NCBI GenBank assembly: GCA_902604545.1
Contig: CACKZG010000011.1
Span: 1 to 33,222 of the forward strand
Length of the DNA: 33,222 bases
Direction: 5' to 3'
DNA from: an uncultured Pelagibacteraceae bacterium
GTDB lineage: Bacteria > Pseudomonadota > Alphaproteobacteria > Pelagibacterales > Pelagibacteraceae
Shown here in pieces: positions 14,591 through 23,544 of this stretch; position 1 is the stretch's first letter, and each line of letters begins with the position of its first letter. Below the pieces are notes generated by a model that made no database searches, was not told the origin of the DNA, and saw only the letters and a list, made by a program, of their open reading frames with translations. The translations under genes were made by a program, and so were the position numbers.

Positions 14591-15769
14591 ATGGGTAATT
14601 CCTTCAAGACTTTCCTGAAACATACAGCTAAAGATTTTCATAATCAGTCAGTAAATCCTCCTGTGGTTAGAGCTTCTACTATTATTTTTAAATCTATGCA
14701 GGATATTAAAAAAACTCAGAATAAATATTTGAAAGATCCAGTAAGTGGAAATTTTGATTATGGTCGACAGGGAACATCCACAACATATGCTTTACAACAA
14801 ATTTTAAGAAAAATTGAAGAATGTTATAAGGTTTATCTAACCCCTACTGGTTTTGGTGCAATATTTCTTGGTGTGTTAAGCGTTGTTAAACCAGATGATG
14901 AAATACTTGTTACAGACTCAGTTTACTCTCCATCAAGACTTTTAACAGAAACTTACCTTAAAAAATTTAATATCAGAGCAATATTCTATAATCCAAATGA
15001 CTTTAATGATCTAAAAAGTAAAATTACAAAAAAAACAAAGCTTATTTTTGTTGAAAATCCTGGAAGCAACACTTTTGAATTTCAAGATTTATCTAAAATA
15101 GTTGCATTGGCAAAAAAAAATAAAATTTATACAGCCATAGATAACACTTGGGGAACACCTTATTTTCTGAAACCAATAAAGTTGGGTTTTGATATGTCAA
15201 TTGTTTCTGCAACAAAATATTATTCTGGTCATTCAGATGTAATGGGTGGTAGTTTAGCAATAAGTAAACGAGTTTTTAAATTAGTTGAAGCAACAAATAA
15301 AGTTTCAGGATTAAGATTAGGTCCTGATGATGCATATTTAATTCTAAGAGGTATTCGAACTTTAGATGTAAGATTAGATAAACATCAAGAAAATGCTTTA
15401 AAAGTTTCTAAATTTTTATCAAAACAGAAAAAAATCATAAAAGTTTTTTACCCTTATAAAAAAGGAAGTAAAAACTATAAATTGTGGAAAAAATATTATT
15501 CAGGAGCTTCGGGTTTATTAGGATTTAAAATAAAATCAAAAAATAAAAACTCGGTATTAAAATTTGTAAATTCATTAAAACTTTTTGGATACGGATTTAG
15601 TTGGGGAGGTTTTGAAAGCTTAGCACTTTATCAAACACACCAAGCACTAGGTAAGAGACAATTTACACATTTAAATAGAGATGAACATATAATAAGGATG
15701 CATATTGGACTTGAAGACCCTAATGACATAATTAATGATATTAAACAGGCACTAAGATTTATAAAATGA
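14591..15769 (+). CDS. metC: Cystathionine beta-lyase, PLP-dependent
   Basis: Cleaves cystathionine to homocysteine, ammonia and pyruvate in methionine synthesis. In the 392-residue sequence the Cys/Met-metabolism PLP family is clear: FDYGRQGTSTTYALQ near residue 55-69, TPTGFGAIFL, AIDNTWGTPYF and the PLP lysine Lys209 in SATKYYSGHSDVMGG. The missing stretch typical of cystathionine gamma-synthase and the bacterial MetC-like pattern favour beta-lyase. It is the first gene of a tight plus-strand run, and its stop overlaps the start of the MFS gene (ATGA). Confidence 0.9.
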   Translation: MGNSFKTFLKHTAKDFHNQSVNPPVVRASTIIFKSMQDIKKTQNKYLKDPVSGNFDYGRQGTSTTYALQQILRKIEECYKVYLTPTGFGAIFLGVLSVVKPDDEILVTDSVYSPSRLLTETYLKKFNIRAIFYNPNDFNDLKSKITKKTKLIFVENPGSNTFEFQDLSKIVALAKKNKIYTAIDNTWGTPYFLKPIKLGFDMSIVSATKYYSGHSDVMGGSLAISKRVFKLVEATNKVSGLRLGPDDAYLILRGIRTLDVRLDKHQENALKVSKFLSKQKKIIKVFYPYKKGSKNYKLWKKYYSGASGLLGFKIKSKNKNSVLKFVNSLKLFGYGFSWGGFESLALYQTHQALGKRQFTHLNRDEHIIRMHIGLEDPNDIINDIKQALRFIK

Positions 15770-16986
15770 GTAGAGAAAGTTTTACTATTAGCAAAAAAGC
15801 ATTAATTACATTAATTGCTGCATCTGTAGTTGTAATTATTTCTTTAGGAATAAGACAGACTTTTGGTTTATTTTATTTTGATTTCAATACCGACTTAGAT
15901 ATTTCTATTTCTCATTTTGGTTTTGTTATGGGACTGCAGTTATTACTTTGGGGAGTATTCAGTCCGTTGTTTGGTATAATCACTGATAAATATGGAGGAG
16001 CAGTCGCTATTTTTATTGGATTTGTTTTTTATCTTGCAGGGATTTTATTTTTTTATTCGGGTTTTAATACTGGAGGTTATTTTACATTAACTATAGGGGT
16101 ACTGATAGGAATTGGACTTGGTTCTACTGCTATAGGAATACCGGTATCAGTTGTAGCAAAACACTTTCCTTCATCTAATAGAACAATTGCCACAGGAATT
16201 GTTACGTGTGCTGGATCATTTGGTTATTTTGTTTCACCTTTACTTGTAAGATATTCTTTAGTTGAAACAGGATGGGAAAATACTCTTATATATTTTTCTG
16301 TTCTTTTAGGACTTGGATTACTAGTTGCTTTATTTGTAAGTACACCAAGGATTCCTGTAGGAGTTAATCAAGATAATAATCAAACAGCAACAGAAGCTTT
16401 AAAAGAGGCATTTGCAAATAAAAGTTTTATTTATCTTACTTTGGGATTTTTTGTTTGTGGTTGGCATATTGCTTTAGTAGCAACACATATTCCTACTTAC
16501 ATGGCCGACAAAGGTTTGCCTGACTGGACACCAGCAATGGTTTTAGCTTTGATTGGAGTATTTAATATGGCTGGTACTATTACAAGCGGTTATTTAGCAA
16601 CAAGGTATAGTAAGAAAAAAATTTTAAGTTCCATTTATCTTTTAAGAGGAGTTTCCATAATTTATTTTATTTTCTTACCACCAAGTATTTTTAACTCTGT
16701 AGTTTTTGGAGTTACTTTTGGTTTTTTGTGGCTATCCACAGTGCCTCCAACAAATGGAATTGTTGCCCATATATTTGGCACAAAATACGTTGGACTTTTA
16801 TACGGAATAGTTTTTGTAAGCCATCAAATCGGTTCTTTCCTAGGAGCATATCTAGGCGGTGTATTTTATGAATTAAATGGAAATTTTGATTATGCATGGT
16901 ACGGATCTATCGCATTATCATTATTTGCAGGTCTGATACATTTACCTATTGTAGAGAAAGCAATTGAAAGAACTCAGCCAGCATAA
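15766..16986 (+). CDS. Major facilitator superfamily transporter
   Basis: A 406-residue inner-membrane carrier with 12 predicted helices. Visible MFS features include the helix 1 segment LGIRQTFGLFYFDF, the loop 2-3 motif GIITDKYGG (A-type motif with D-x-x-G) and a central loop between the two six-helix halves around residues 200-215. The general pattern resembles the oxalate/formate-antiporter-like and monocarboxylate branches, but the substrate cannot be inferred. Overlap of four bases with metC and 23 bases with the pabB start suggests co-expression, which makes an amino-acid, sulfur or aromatic precursor substrate possible. Confidence 0.88.
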   Translation: MSRESFTISKKALITLIAASVVVIISLGIRQTFGLFYFDFNTDLDISISHFGFVMGLQLLLWGVFSPLFGIITDKYGGAVAIFIGFVFYLAGILFFYSGFNTGGYFTLTIGVLIGIGLGSTAIGIPVSVVAKHFPSSNRTIATGIVTCAGSFGYFVSPLLVRYSLVETGWENTLIYFSVLLGLGLLVALFVSTPRIPVGVNQDNNQTATEALKEAFANKSFIYLTLGFFVCGWHIALVATHIPTYMADKGLPDWTPAMVLALIGVFNMAGTITSGYLATRYSKKKILSSIYLLRGVSIIYFIFLPPSIFNSVVFGVTFGFLWLSTVPPTNGIVAHIFGTKYVGLLYGIVFVSHQIGSFLGAYLGGVFYELNGNFDYAWYGSIALSLFAGLIHLPIVEKAIERTQPA

Positions 16987-18178
16987 GTTTAAATTTAACC
17001 CTTATTTAGAGGATCTGTATCAATCAGATAAACCTTTAATTATTTATAAAGTAGACGATGGGTATAATATTTACACTGATTTTTCCAAAAAAATTGTTTT
17101 AACAAAAAAAAATATACATAATTTTCTTAAATCGTTAGAGAAAAAAAAATACCAAAAAGAAACCGATTTATATCTTGGTTTTTTTGGTTATGAAATTTTA
17201 TGTAATTTGATTGGTATTAATTTAAAAAATAAAAAAAGGATTAATTTTTATAAAGGAATTTTTTATAAACCTGAGACCATAATTAAGATAAGAAAAGATA
17301 TTAAAGTTATATCAAATGTAAAAAAACATAAATTCAACTACCAATTCAACAAAACTCAAATATTAAGTCCTTTTAAGATTAATATTTCTTATGCAAAATA
17401 TAAAAAAATATTTGAATTGTTTTCGAAAAAAATAAGACAAGGTGAGACTTATCAAATTAAAATTTGCACAAAATATAAGAATAAATCATTAATTAATCCT
17501 GTTAATTTTTTTTGGAAATTAATGCGCGTTAATGCTTCCCCAGAGTCATTTATGATCAAAGACAAGGATTATTCTATAGTAAGTTGTTCTCCCGAAACAT
17601 TAATTGATAAGAAAAAAAATAAAATTACAACAAAACCAATCGCCGGAACTTTTAAGAAAAAATTATTATCTAATAAAAAAATAGCTCTTAAATATTTTAA
17701 AAATAATGAGAAGGAAACCAAAGAACACAATATGATAGTTGATATGGAAAGAAGTGATTTATCCAAAATTTGTAAACCAGGAAGTGTTAAAATACTTAAA
17801 AAAAAATATGTCGAGGAATACAAGCATCTTTTTCATTACGTTACTTCAATTGGTGGAATATTAAATAAAAATACAAAATTGATTGATATTATTAAGGCTA
17901 TGATGCCTGGAGGATCTGTAATTGGCTGCCCCAAGATAAGAACATTGGAACTTTTAAACAAACAAGAAAAAGAAAGTAGAAATATTTTTACAGGAAGTTT
18001 TGGATTTATTAAATTTAATCAAGACATGAAGTTTAACATTATAATTAGATCTATATTAAATTATAAAAATCAATCAGAGATCTCCGCAGCATCTGGGGTA
18101 GTATTAGATAGTTCACCCAAGAAAGAATTTAATGAAAATTATATTAAAGCAAAATCTTTATTAGAGTTATTTAAATGA
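16964..18178 (+). CDS. pabB: Chorismate-utilising enzyme, PabB-like (aminodeoxychorismate synthase component I)
   Basis: Converts chorismate with ammonia from the PabA subunit. The C-terminal chorismate-binding domain is complete: GETYQIKICTKY, SPE-FMI, SCSPETLI, ITTKPIAGTFKKK, MIVDMERSDLSKI, HYVTSIGG, PGGSVIGCPKIRTLELL and GSFGFIK. The operon with pabA and pabC and the GGSVIGCPK and GSFGF forms favour PabB over TrpE. However, PIAGT at residues 225-229 has Ala227 where PabB enzymes normally carry the nucleophilic Lys of PIKGT, a TrpE-like feature. The TTG start at 16964 overlaps the MFS gene by 23 bases; no better in-frame ATG was seen nearby, so the exact start is uncertain. Confidence 0.85.
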   Translation: MKELSQHKFKFNPYLEDLYQSDKPLIIYKVDDGYNIYTDFSKKIVLTKKNIHNFLKSLEKKKYQKETDLYLGFFGYEILCNLIGINLKNKKRINFYKGIFYKPETIIKIRKDIKVISNVKKHKFNYQFNKTQILSPFKINISYAKYKKIFELFSKKIRQGETYQIKICTKYKNKSLINPVNFFWKLMRVNASPESFMIKDKDYSIVSCSPETLIDKKKNKITTKPIAGTFKKKLLSNKKIALKYFKNNEKETKEHNMIVDMERSDLSKICKPGSVKILKKKYVEEYKHLFHYVTSIGGILNKNTKLIDIIKAMMPGGSVIGCPKIRTLELLNKQEKESRNIFTGSFGFIKFNQDMKFNIIIRSILNYKNQSEISAASGVVLDSSPKKEFNENYIKAKSLLELFK

Positions 18179-18732
18179 TTTACATTATAGATCATCAAGA
18201 CTCTTTTACCTGGAATGTTGTTCATCAATTTGCAAAATTTGATAAAGTTTTTTGCTCGAATTATTACGAGGTAAATGATAAATTGCTGTCTAAAAGTGAT
18301 GTGATCGTTTTATCACCAGGACCTGGATCACCAAAGGATTATCCCACTACTTCAAAAATTTATAAAAAATACAAAGGAAAGAAAAAAATTATTGGTATTT
18401 GTCTTGGTTATCAAATGATTTTACATAATGAAGGAGGTAAAATAATACAACAAAAAAAAATTTATCATGGTTTTCAATCCAAAATAAAAACAAATAATCA
18501 AAGCAAAATCTTTAAAAACAATCATCAGTTTAAAGTTGGAAGATATCATTCATTAAAATTAATGGAGCCATTTAAATCGAATTCAATTAAAATAACAATG
18601 AGATGTAGTAAAACAAAAATACCAATGGGTCTTGAAGATAATAAAAATAAAATATATGGATTACAATTTCATCCAGAATCTTTTTTAACAGAAAATGGCA
18701 ACACTATTATTAAAAAAATCTTATCAGCTTAG
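18175..18732 (+). CDS. pabA: Glutamine amidotransferase component II, PabA/TrpG-like
   Basis: Class I glutamine amidotransferase that supplies ammonia to the PabB subunit. At 185 residues, it has IIDHQDSFTWNVVHQF at the start, the oxyanion region LSPGPGSPKDY, the catalytic Cys76 in GICLGYQM, and His166 and Glu168 in LQFHPES. All three catalytic residues are present. Its ATG overlaps the pabB stop by four bases, and the last 38 bases overlap pabC, so the three subunit genes are translationally linked. TrpG would look much the same: the pabC neighbour decides the name. Confidence 0.9.
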   Translation: MIYIIDHQDSFTWNVVHQFAKFDKVFCSNYYEVNDKLLSKSDVIVLSPGPGSPKDYPTTSKIYKKYKGKKKIIGICLGYQMILHNEGGKIIQQKKIYHGFQSKIKTNNQSKIFKNNHQFKVGRYHSLKLMEPFKSNSIKITMRCSKTKIPMGLEDNKNKIYGLQFHPESFLTENGNTIIKKILSA

Positions 18733-19438
18733 TAATCTTAAAGAAGTTAAATTCAAAGATCTTTGGGGGTCTAGAGGTGTATTCACCACAATGCGAATGG
18801 TTGGAAAACCTCCTAAGTTAATACTTTTAAAACCACATATAGAAAACTTAATAAAATCTACAAAAAAATATGGAATAAGAAAAAAAAATTTAAAAAATAT
18901 TATTAAAGATTTAATTAATAAAAATACTTTATACAAAGGTCCTGATAATTTATTTCGAATAGCGTTAAATAAAAAACTGATATCAGTCTCAATTAGAAAA
19001 AGACTGAAACCAAAAAGTAATTTCAATCTATTATTGTTTAAATATAAACGAGTAGAACCAAATTATAAAAATCTTTATTATAAAAAAATATTAGCAAAAT
19101 TAAGCAAAATTGATTCAACTAAATTTGATATTGCCTTGGTTTCAAATAATAAGATTTTAGAAACCGGTACCTCAAATTTAGTTTTTGTGAAAAATGGAAA
19201 GATTTTTTCACCAAAAAGAAATTGTTATTTTGGAAACACGCTTAAATTTATTGGTGAAAAAATAAAAATTAATTTCAAAGATATTTCTATTAAAGAAATT
19301 AGTGAATTTGAGGAAATTATTCTTATTGGATCTGGCAAAGGAGTAACATCAGTTTCAAAAGTAAACGAACTTAAATGGAAGAGAAAAAAGAGTAATTGCT
19401 ACAGGAAGTTAAATAAAATATATAACTCTCTTTTTTAA
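18695..19438 (+). CDS. pabC: Aminodeoxychorismate lyase-like class IV aminotransferase
   Basis: PLP enzyme of fold type IV, which releases p-aminobenzoate and pyruvate from aminodeoxychorismate. In the 247-residue sequence, the start region has GVFTTMRM, a candidate PLP lysine lies in the YYKKILAKLSK segment near residue 130-140, and the ETGTSNLVFV motif (E-x-G-x-x-N) and GSGKGVTSV phosphate cup are clear. The ATG at 18695 lies 38 bases inside pabA. Downstream starts could be used, but the first residues lack a conserved motif, so the start is not settled. It directly follows pabA and precedes a HIT gene by two bases. Confidence 0.85.
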   Translation: MATLLLKKSYQLSNLKEVKFKDLWGSRGVFTTMRMVGKPPKLILLKPHIENLIKSTKKYGIRKKNLKNIIKDLINKNTLYKGPDNLFRIALNKKLISVSIRKRLKPKSNFNLLLFKYKRVEPNYKNLYYKKILAKLSKIDSTKFDIALVSNNKILETGTSNLVFVKNGKIFSPKRNCYFGNTLKFIGEKIKINFKDISIKEISEFEEIILIGSGKGVTSVSKVNELKWKRKKSNCYRKLNKIYNSLF

Positions 19439-19440
19439 AT

Positions 19441-19836
19441 ATGAAAGATCCAAATAACCCTTGTATATTTTGTAAAACAAGAAATGAAGAGCTTCAGTTT
19501 GAAAACCAACTAGCCTATTCATCGATAGATAGCTATCCTGTCTCAGAATTTCATAGTCTTATAGTTCCTAAAAGACATGTAGAGACTTATTTTGATCTTA
19601 CCAAAGAAGAAATTCAGGCATGTAATGAGTTAATTTTAAAAACTAAAGATAAAATTTTAAAACAAGATTCTAGTGTTAAAGGTTTTAATATTGGAACAAA
19701 TGCAGGAAAATCTGCAGGTCAATCAATTATGCATTGCCATATTCACTTAATCCCAAGAAGAGAAGGAGATGTTGAGAATCCACAAGGAGGAGTCAGGTCT
19801 GTGATCCCAAAAAAACAACATTACAAAAGAAAGTAA
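19441..19836 (+). CDS. HIT-family nucleotide-binding protein
   Basis: A 131-residue histidine-triad protein that acts on nucleoside phosphoramidates or related nucleotides. The triad HCHIH (His98, His100, His102) in MHCHIHLIPRR is intact. Cys8 and Cys11 (CIFCK), with His46 and His98, form the zinc site typical of Hint/HinT-like bacterial members. FNIGTNAGKSAGQSIMH is also typical. The last residues are highly basic. It lies two bases after pabC and closes the plus-strand run that starts at metC. Confidence 0.93.
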   Translation: MKDPNNPCIFCKTRNEELQFENQLAYSSIDSYPVSEFHSLIVPKRHVETYFDLTKEEIQACNELILKTKDKILKQDSSVKGFNIGTNAGKSAGQSIMHCHIHLIPRREGDVENPQGGVRSVIPKKQHYKRK

Positions 19837-19866
19837 ATATTTTTTAATTGTTATTAAAGACAAATT

Positions 19867-19887
19867 TATCAATAGTTTTTGTTGATA
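19867..19887 (+). promoter_or_regulatory. Inverted repeat TATCAA-N9-TTGATA upstream of aprM
   Basis: A perfect six-base inverted repeat with nine-base centre in the 113-base gap before aprM. Spacing and position suit a dimeric regulator of the apr operon, but no regulator gene is in the window. The AT-rich background makes chance symmetry possible. Confidence 0.35.
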
Positions 19888-19949
19888 TGATGAGTTATCT
19901 AGACTAGAAAACTTTAAAATTATTTAAAATAATTTAAGATAAGGGTAAA

Positions 19950-20744
19950 ATGCTTGAAACAAATCCATTTTCGTTATTATCAGAAGTAGTTCCTACAGTT
20001 GTTATGCAAGGTTTTATAATTGCAATGATTCTTTTAATTGCTTTTGGAACAATTGTTCAGATGATACACCACAAAAATTTAACTTACTTCTTTAACAATG
20101 CAAAAAAAGCAAAATTGCAGGCAACAAGAGAAGTTGGAGCTGCTGAGAAGGCAAAAATTATTGCCAAAACTACTGTTTATGACATTGGAACAACATCGGA
20201 ATTAGGTTTTGGAAAAAGAAGATTAGCGCATGTTCTTGGTATGTATGGGACTATAATCTTTTGGATTGCTTCAGTAATTTTAGTGTTTTGTTATACAGGT
20301 GCAGATAAAACTTCTTCTACATTGTGGTCAATGCTATGGCATGTAGGTGCAATACTTACATGTGTTGGTGGATTTTGGTTTTGGTTTTTTTTAAGAGTAG
20401 ATGTTTCTGCTGAAGCGCACCCTTGGTACAGAATTATTAAAGCTGATTTATTTGTTCTAGCATTATTAGCATGTTCAACTTTTGGACTAGCTTGGTCTTA
20501 CACTCAATTTAATGGCCAGGTAGGTTTGTCATTCTTATTTTTTGCATTGTTTGTAGTTTCAAATTTAGTTTTATTTGGTGGAGTTTATTGGTCAAAATTT
20601 GCTCACATGTTCTATAAGCCTGGAGCAGCAATACAGAAAAATTTGGCTGAAGCAGACGGATCTAGAGACAATTTACCACCTCCTGCAGATGCCCCTGAGC
20701 AATTTGGCCTAGGAATAAAAAGAGAAGAGCCAAAACATTATTAA
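19950..20744 (+). CDS. aprM: AprM, membrane partner of APS reductase
   Basis: A 264-residue inner-membrane protein directly upstream of aprB and aprA. About five helices are visible (near residues 15-37, 85-107, 116-135, 153-173 and 180-200). The loop after the first helix is basic and coiled-coil-like (KKAKLQATREVGAAEKAK), and several His residues (IHHKN, RRLAH, LWHVG, EAHPW) could bind haem or contact quinone. This architecture is that of the AprM proteins found with aprBA in some sulfur oxidisers and SAR11. These proteins are proposed to link the soluble reductase to the quinone pool, in place of QmoABC. The tail is Pro-rich. The aprB gene follows after 31 bases. Confidence 0.82.
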   Translation: MLETNPFSLLSEVVPTVVMQGFIIAMILLIAFGTIVQMIHHKNLTYFFNNAKKAKLQATREVGAAEKAKIIAKTTVYDIGTTSELGFGKRRLAHVLGMYGTIIFWIASVILVFCYTGADKTSSTLWSMLWHVGAILTCVGGFWFWFFLRVDVSAEAHPWYRIIKADLFVLALLACSTFGLAWSYTQFNGQVGLSFLFFALFVVSNLVLFGGVYWSKFAHMFYKPGAAIQKNLAEADGSRDNLPPPADAPEQFGLGIKREEPKHY

Positions 20745-20775
20745 TATGGTAACAAAAAAGGAAAGAAAATAAATT

Positions 20776-21246
20776 ATGTCAACTTTTGTATATATGACTA
20801 GATGTGATGGATGTGGTCACTGCGTAGATATTTGTCCATCTGATATAATGCACATTGATGAAAACATTAGACGTGCGAAAAATATAGAACCTAATTTTTG
20901 TTGGGAATGTTATTCATGTGTAAAAGCATGCCCAAATCATGCTATTGACGTTAGAGGTTATGCAGATTTTGCTCCAATGGGTCATAGCGTTAGAGTAAGG
21001 CGTGAAGAAGAAAAAGGAACTATTTCTTGGAAAATAAAATTTAGAAATGGAACAACAAAAGACTTTGTTTCACCAATAACAACAAAACCATGGGGAAAAT
21101 TTATTCCTAAACTTGCTGATGGTGAAAAAGTAAAACAAGGAGAATTAAATTCTCAAAGACTTTACACTGAACCTGAGGGGTTAAATATCGATGGTGAACT
21201 TCCTGCAGTTCCAAAGGAGTCTTTTAAAAAAGGAGTTTATTACTAA
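20776..21246 (+). CDS. aprB: Adenylylsulfate reductase beta subunit (iron-sulfur)
   Basis: Electron-transfer subunit of APS reductase. A ferredoxin domain binds two [4Fe-4S] clusters. Cluster ligands are Cys10, Cys13, Cys16 and Cys20 (CDGCGHCVDICP) and Cys42, Cys45, Cys48 and Cys52 (CWECYSCVKACP). The C-terminal part (GHSVRVRREEEKGTISWKI onward) is the long tail that wraps the alpha subunit in APS reductases. At 156 residues it has normal length. Its TAA stop and the aprA ATG share one base (TAATG), so the subunits are translationally coupled. In SAR11 the enzyme is thought to run toward sulfite oxidation. Confidence 0.95.
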   Translation: MSTFVYMTRCDGCGHCVDICPSDIMHIDENIRRAKNIEPNFCWECYSCVKACPNHAIDVRGYADFAPMGHSVRVRREEEKGTISWKIKFRNGTTKDFVSPITTKPWGKFIPKLADGEKVKQGELNSQRLYTEPEGLNIDGELPAVPKESFKKGVYY

Positions 21247-23105
21247 TGGCTAAGCACAGAACTCATTACGAAGACTGTGATGTATTAGTTGTTGGTGGAG
21301 GAATGGCCGGCACTGGCGCAACTTTCGAAGCAAGGCACTGGGGCAGAGATATGAAAATTGTCTGTGTTGAAAAAGCAAACATAGATAGAAGTGGTGCAGT
21401 AGCTCAAGGTCTTTACGCAATTAACTGTTACATGGGTATGCAGTGGGGCGAAAATCAACCTGAAGATCATGTCAGATACGCAAGAAATGATTTGATGGGA
21501 ATGGTTAGAGAAGATTTAGGATATGACATGGCTCGTCATGTAGACTCAACCGTTCATATGTTTGATGAGTGGGGTCTGCCTATGATGAAAAATGAAGAGA
21601 CTGGAAGATACTTAAGAGAAGGTAAGTGGCAGATAATGATCCACGGTGAAAGTTATAAGCCAATCGTTGCAGAAGCAGCAAAAAAATCCGCAGACAAAAT
21701 TTATAATAGAATTATGATTACTCATCTTTTAATGGATGAAGCTCAAGAGAATAGAGTGGGTGGAGCTGTTGGATTTAATATGAGAACAGGCGATTTCCAT
21801 GTATTTAGAGCAAAGGCTGTAATTGTTGCAGCAGGTGGAGCTTCACACATATTTAAGCCTAGAGCTGTTGGAGAAGGTATGGGAAGAACTTGGTATGCTC
21901 CTTGGAGTAATGGTTCAGCATACGCGTTACCAATTGCAGCTGGTGCTAAAATGACCCAAATGGAAAATAGAATTGTCTTATGTAGATTTAAAGATGGATA
22001 TGGACCTGTTGGCGCTTACTTCTTACATTTAAAAACATATACACAAAATGCAAACGGTGAAAACTATGAGAAGAAATGGTACGACCAGACTAAGGAATTA
22101 GTAGGCGAATATATAGATCACCATCCAACACCTACGTGTTTAAGAAACCATGCTTTTATTCAAGAAACAATTGCAGGTGGTGGACCAATCCATATGGTTA
22201 CTACAGAGGCTTTTCAAGACCCACATTTAGAAACTGTTGGTTGGGAAAATTTCTTAGGAATGACAGTAGGTCAAGCTGTTGTGTGGGCATCTCAAAATAT
22301 TGACCCGAAATATACAAATCCTGAATTAACAACGTCCGAACCATATGTAATGGGTTCTCACGCTACTTGTTCAGGAGCTTGGGTAAGTGGACCAGAAGAT
22401 TTGTCTCCACCGGAGTATTTCTGGGGTTATAATAGAATGTTAACAATTGATGGATTATTTGGAGCAGGCGATACTGTAGGTGGAAGTGCTCACAAATTTT
22501 CGTCAGGCTCATTTACAGAGGGTAGATTAGCAGCAAAAGCAGCTGTAAAATATATTGAAGACAAAAAAGCTGAGGGTTTAAAAGTATCAGATAAACAATG
22601 TGAAGATTTCAAAGTTAAAGTTTACAAACCTTTAGAAAATTACACAGTTGCTCAAAATGAGATTACAGGAGGAACTGTATCTCCAAGCTATATCTCACCT
22701 ATTCAAGGCTTACAACGTTTACAAAGAATAATGGATGAATATGTAGGTGGAATAGCTACAAACTATATGACTAATGCTAATATGCTAAAAAGAGGATTAG
22801 AATTGTTAGCTTGGCTTGAGGAAGATCTTGAAAACGTGGGAGCCGAGGATTATCATCAGCTTATGAGGGCATGGGAGCTTAAACATAGAGCTTTGACATC
22901 TCAGTGCGTAACAGAACATACTATGTTTAGAGAAGAAACTAGATGGCCTGGATATTATTATAGAGGCGATCATATGAAACTTGATGATGATAATTGGCAT
23001 TGTTTAACAGTTTCAAGAAGAGACCCTAAGACTGGTAAGTTTAGTATGGAGAAAGTTCCTGTCTACCATATAGTGGATGAGAACGAGAAGAAAAAAGCTT
23101 CTTAA
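21246..23105 (+). CDS. aprA: Adenylylsulfate reductase alpha subunit (flavoprotein)
   Basis: Catalytic FAD subunit of APS reductase, which interconverts sulfite plus AMP and APS. The Rossmann motif VLVVGGGMAGTGATFEARHWG begins near residue 13. Substrate-binding and fumarate-reductase-superfamily features follow (DRSGAVAQGLYAINCYM, AGGASHIFKPRAVGEGMGRTWYAPWSNGS, LFGAGDTVGGSAHKFSSGSFTEGR). The C-terminal WPGYYYRGD and HCLTVSRRDP segments are typical for AprA. At 619 residues it has normal length for the type lacking large insertions. The window holds no sat (ATP sulfurylase), so completion of sulfite-to-sulfate conversion must rely on a gene elsewhere, or APS is used otherwise. Confidence 0.96.
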   Translation: MAKHRTHYEDCDVLVVGGGMAGTGATFEARHWGRDMKIVCVEKANIDRSGAVAQGLYAINCYMGMQWGENQPEDHVRYARNDLMGMVREDLGYDMARHVDSTVHMFDEWGLPMMKNEETGRYLREGKWQIMIHGESYKPIVAEAAKKSADKIYNRIMITHLLMDEAQENRVGGAVGFNMRTGDFHVFRAKAVIVAAGGASHIFKPRAVGEGMGRTWYAPWSNGSAYALPIAAGAKMTQMENRIVLCRFKDGYGPVGAYFLHLKTYTQNANGENYEKKWYDQTKELVGEYIDHHPTPTCLRNHAFIQETIAGGGPIHMVTTEAFQDPHLETVGWENFLGMTVGQAVVWASQNIDPKYTNPELTTSEPYVMGSHATCSGAWVSGPEDLSPPEYFWGYNRMLTIDGLFGAGDTVGGSAHKFSSGSFTEGRLAAKAAVKYIEDKKAEGLKVSDKQCEDFKVKVYKPLENYTVAQNEITGGTVSPSYISPIQGLQRLQRIMDEYVGGIATNYMTNANMLKRGLELLAWLEEDLENVGAEDYHQLMRAWELKHRALTSQCVTEHTMFREETRWPGYYYRGDHMKLDDDNWHCLTVSRRDPKTGKFSMEKVPVYHIVDENEKKKAS

Positions 23106-23126
23106 TAAACTTTTCAAATAAATTTT

Positions 23127-23477
23127 ATGGATATTTTATCTAAAACAGATGATGAGATATTTGAATTAGCCAAACCTATTTGGGATAATTTGGTTAAATC
23201 ATCTAATCTCAAAGATTATGGTGGATTCACTAAAGATTTCTCCACTCAAATGCTTTTTGGTGCTAACGAAGTAGAGCTTGGTAAGCAGTGGGCTAACAAC
23301 AAGCTAATCACTAATCTTAAAGAAACTTTTGAACCTTTCGGTTGTCTTAGAAGAGGAGATCACGTAACTGTTCTGATTAAGCAAAAAAATACAGAGATCC
23401 CAGGAGAGTTCCTTGGCAGGTTGGTCTTGGGGGTTGAAGACAATATGGTTAAGGTTTTTGGAGCCACGATCTATTAG
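23127..23477 (+). CDS. Hypothetical 116-residue protein downstream of aprA
   Basis: A soluble acidic protein starting 21 bases after aprA on the same strand, so very likely co-expressed. I recognise no family. The N-terminal half looks helical (DDEIFELAKPIWDNLVKSSNL, VELGKQWANNKLITNLKETF). The second half is a compact beta-type stretch with FGCLRRGDHVTVLIKQKNT, ending GRLVLGVEDNMVKVFGATIY. One Cys is present, next to the turn before RRGDHV. There are no membrane segments, signal peptide or metal-binding cluster motifs. Position suggests an accessory or assembly role for APS reductase, or a small sulfur-transfer or regulatory partner. This is inference from context only. Confidence 0.7.
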   Translation: MDILSKTDDEIFELAKPIWDNLVKSSNLKDYGGFTKDFSTQMLFGANEVELGKQWANNKLITNLKETFEPFGCLRRGDHVTVLIKQKNTEIPGEFLGRLVLGVEDNMVKVFGATIY

Positions 23478-23544
23478 GTAAAAAAATTATCAAGTTTCAA
23501 ATAATTGTTTGACAAATTTCGCTGTAGGTGTATTGACGGATTTA

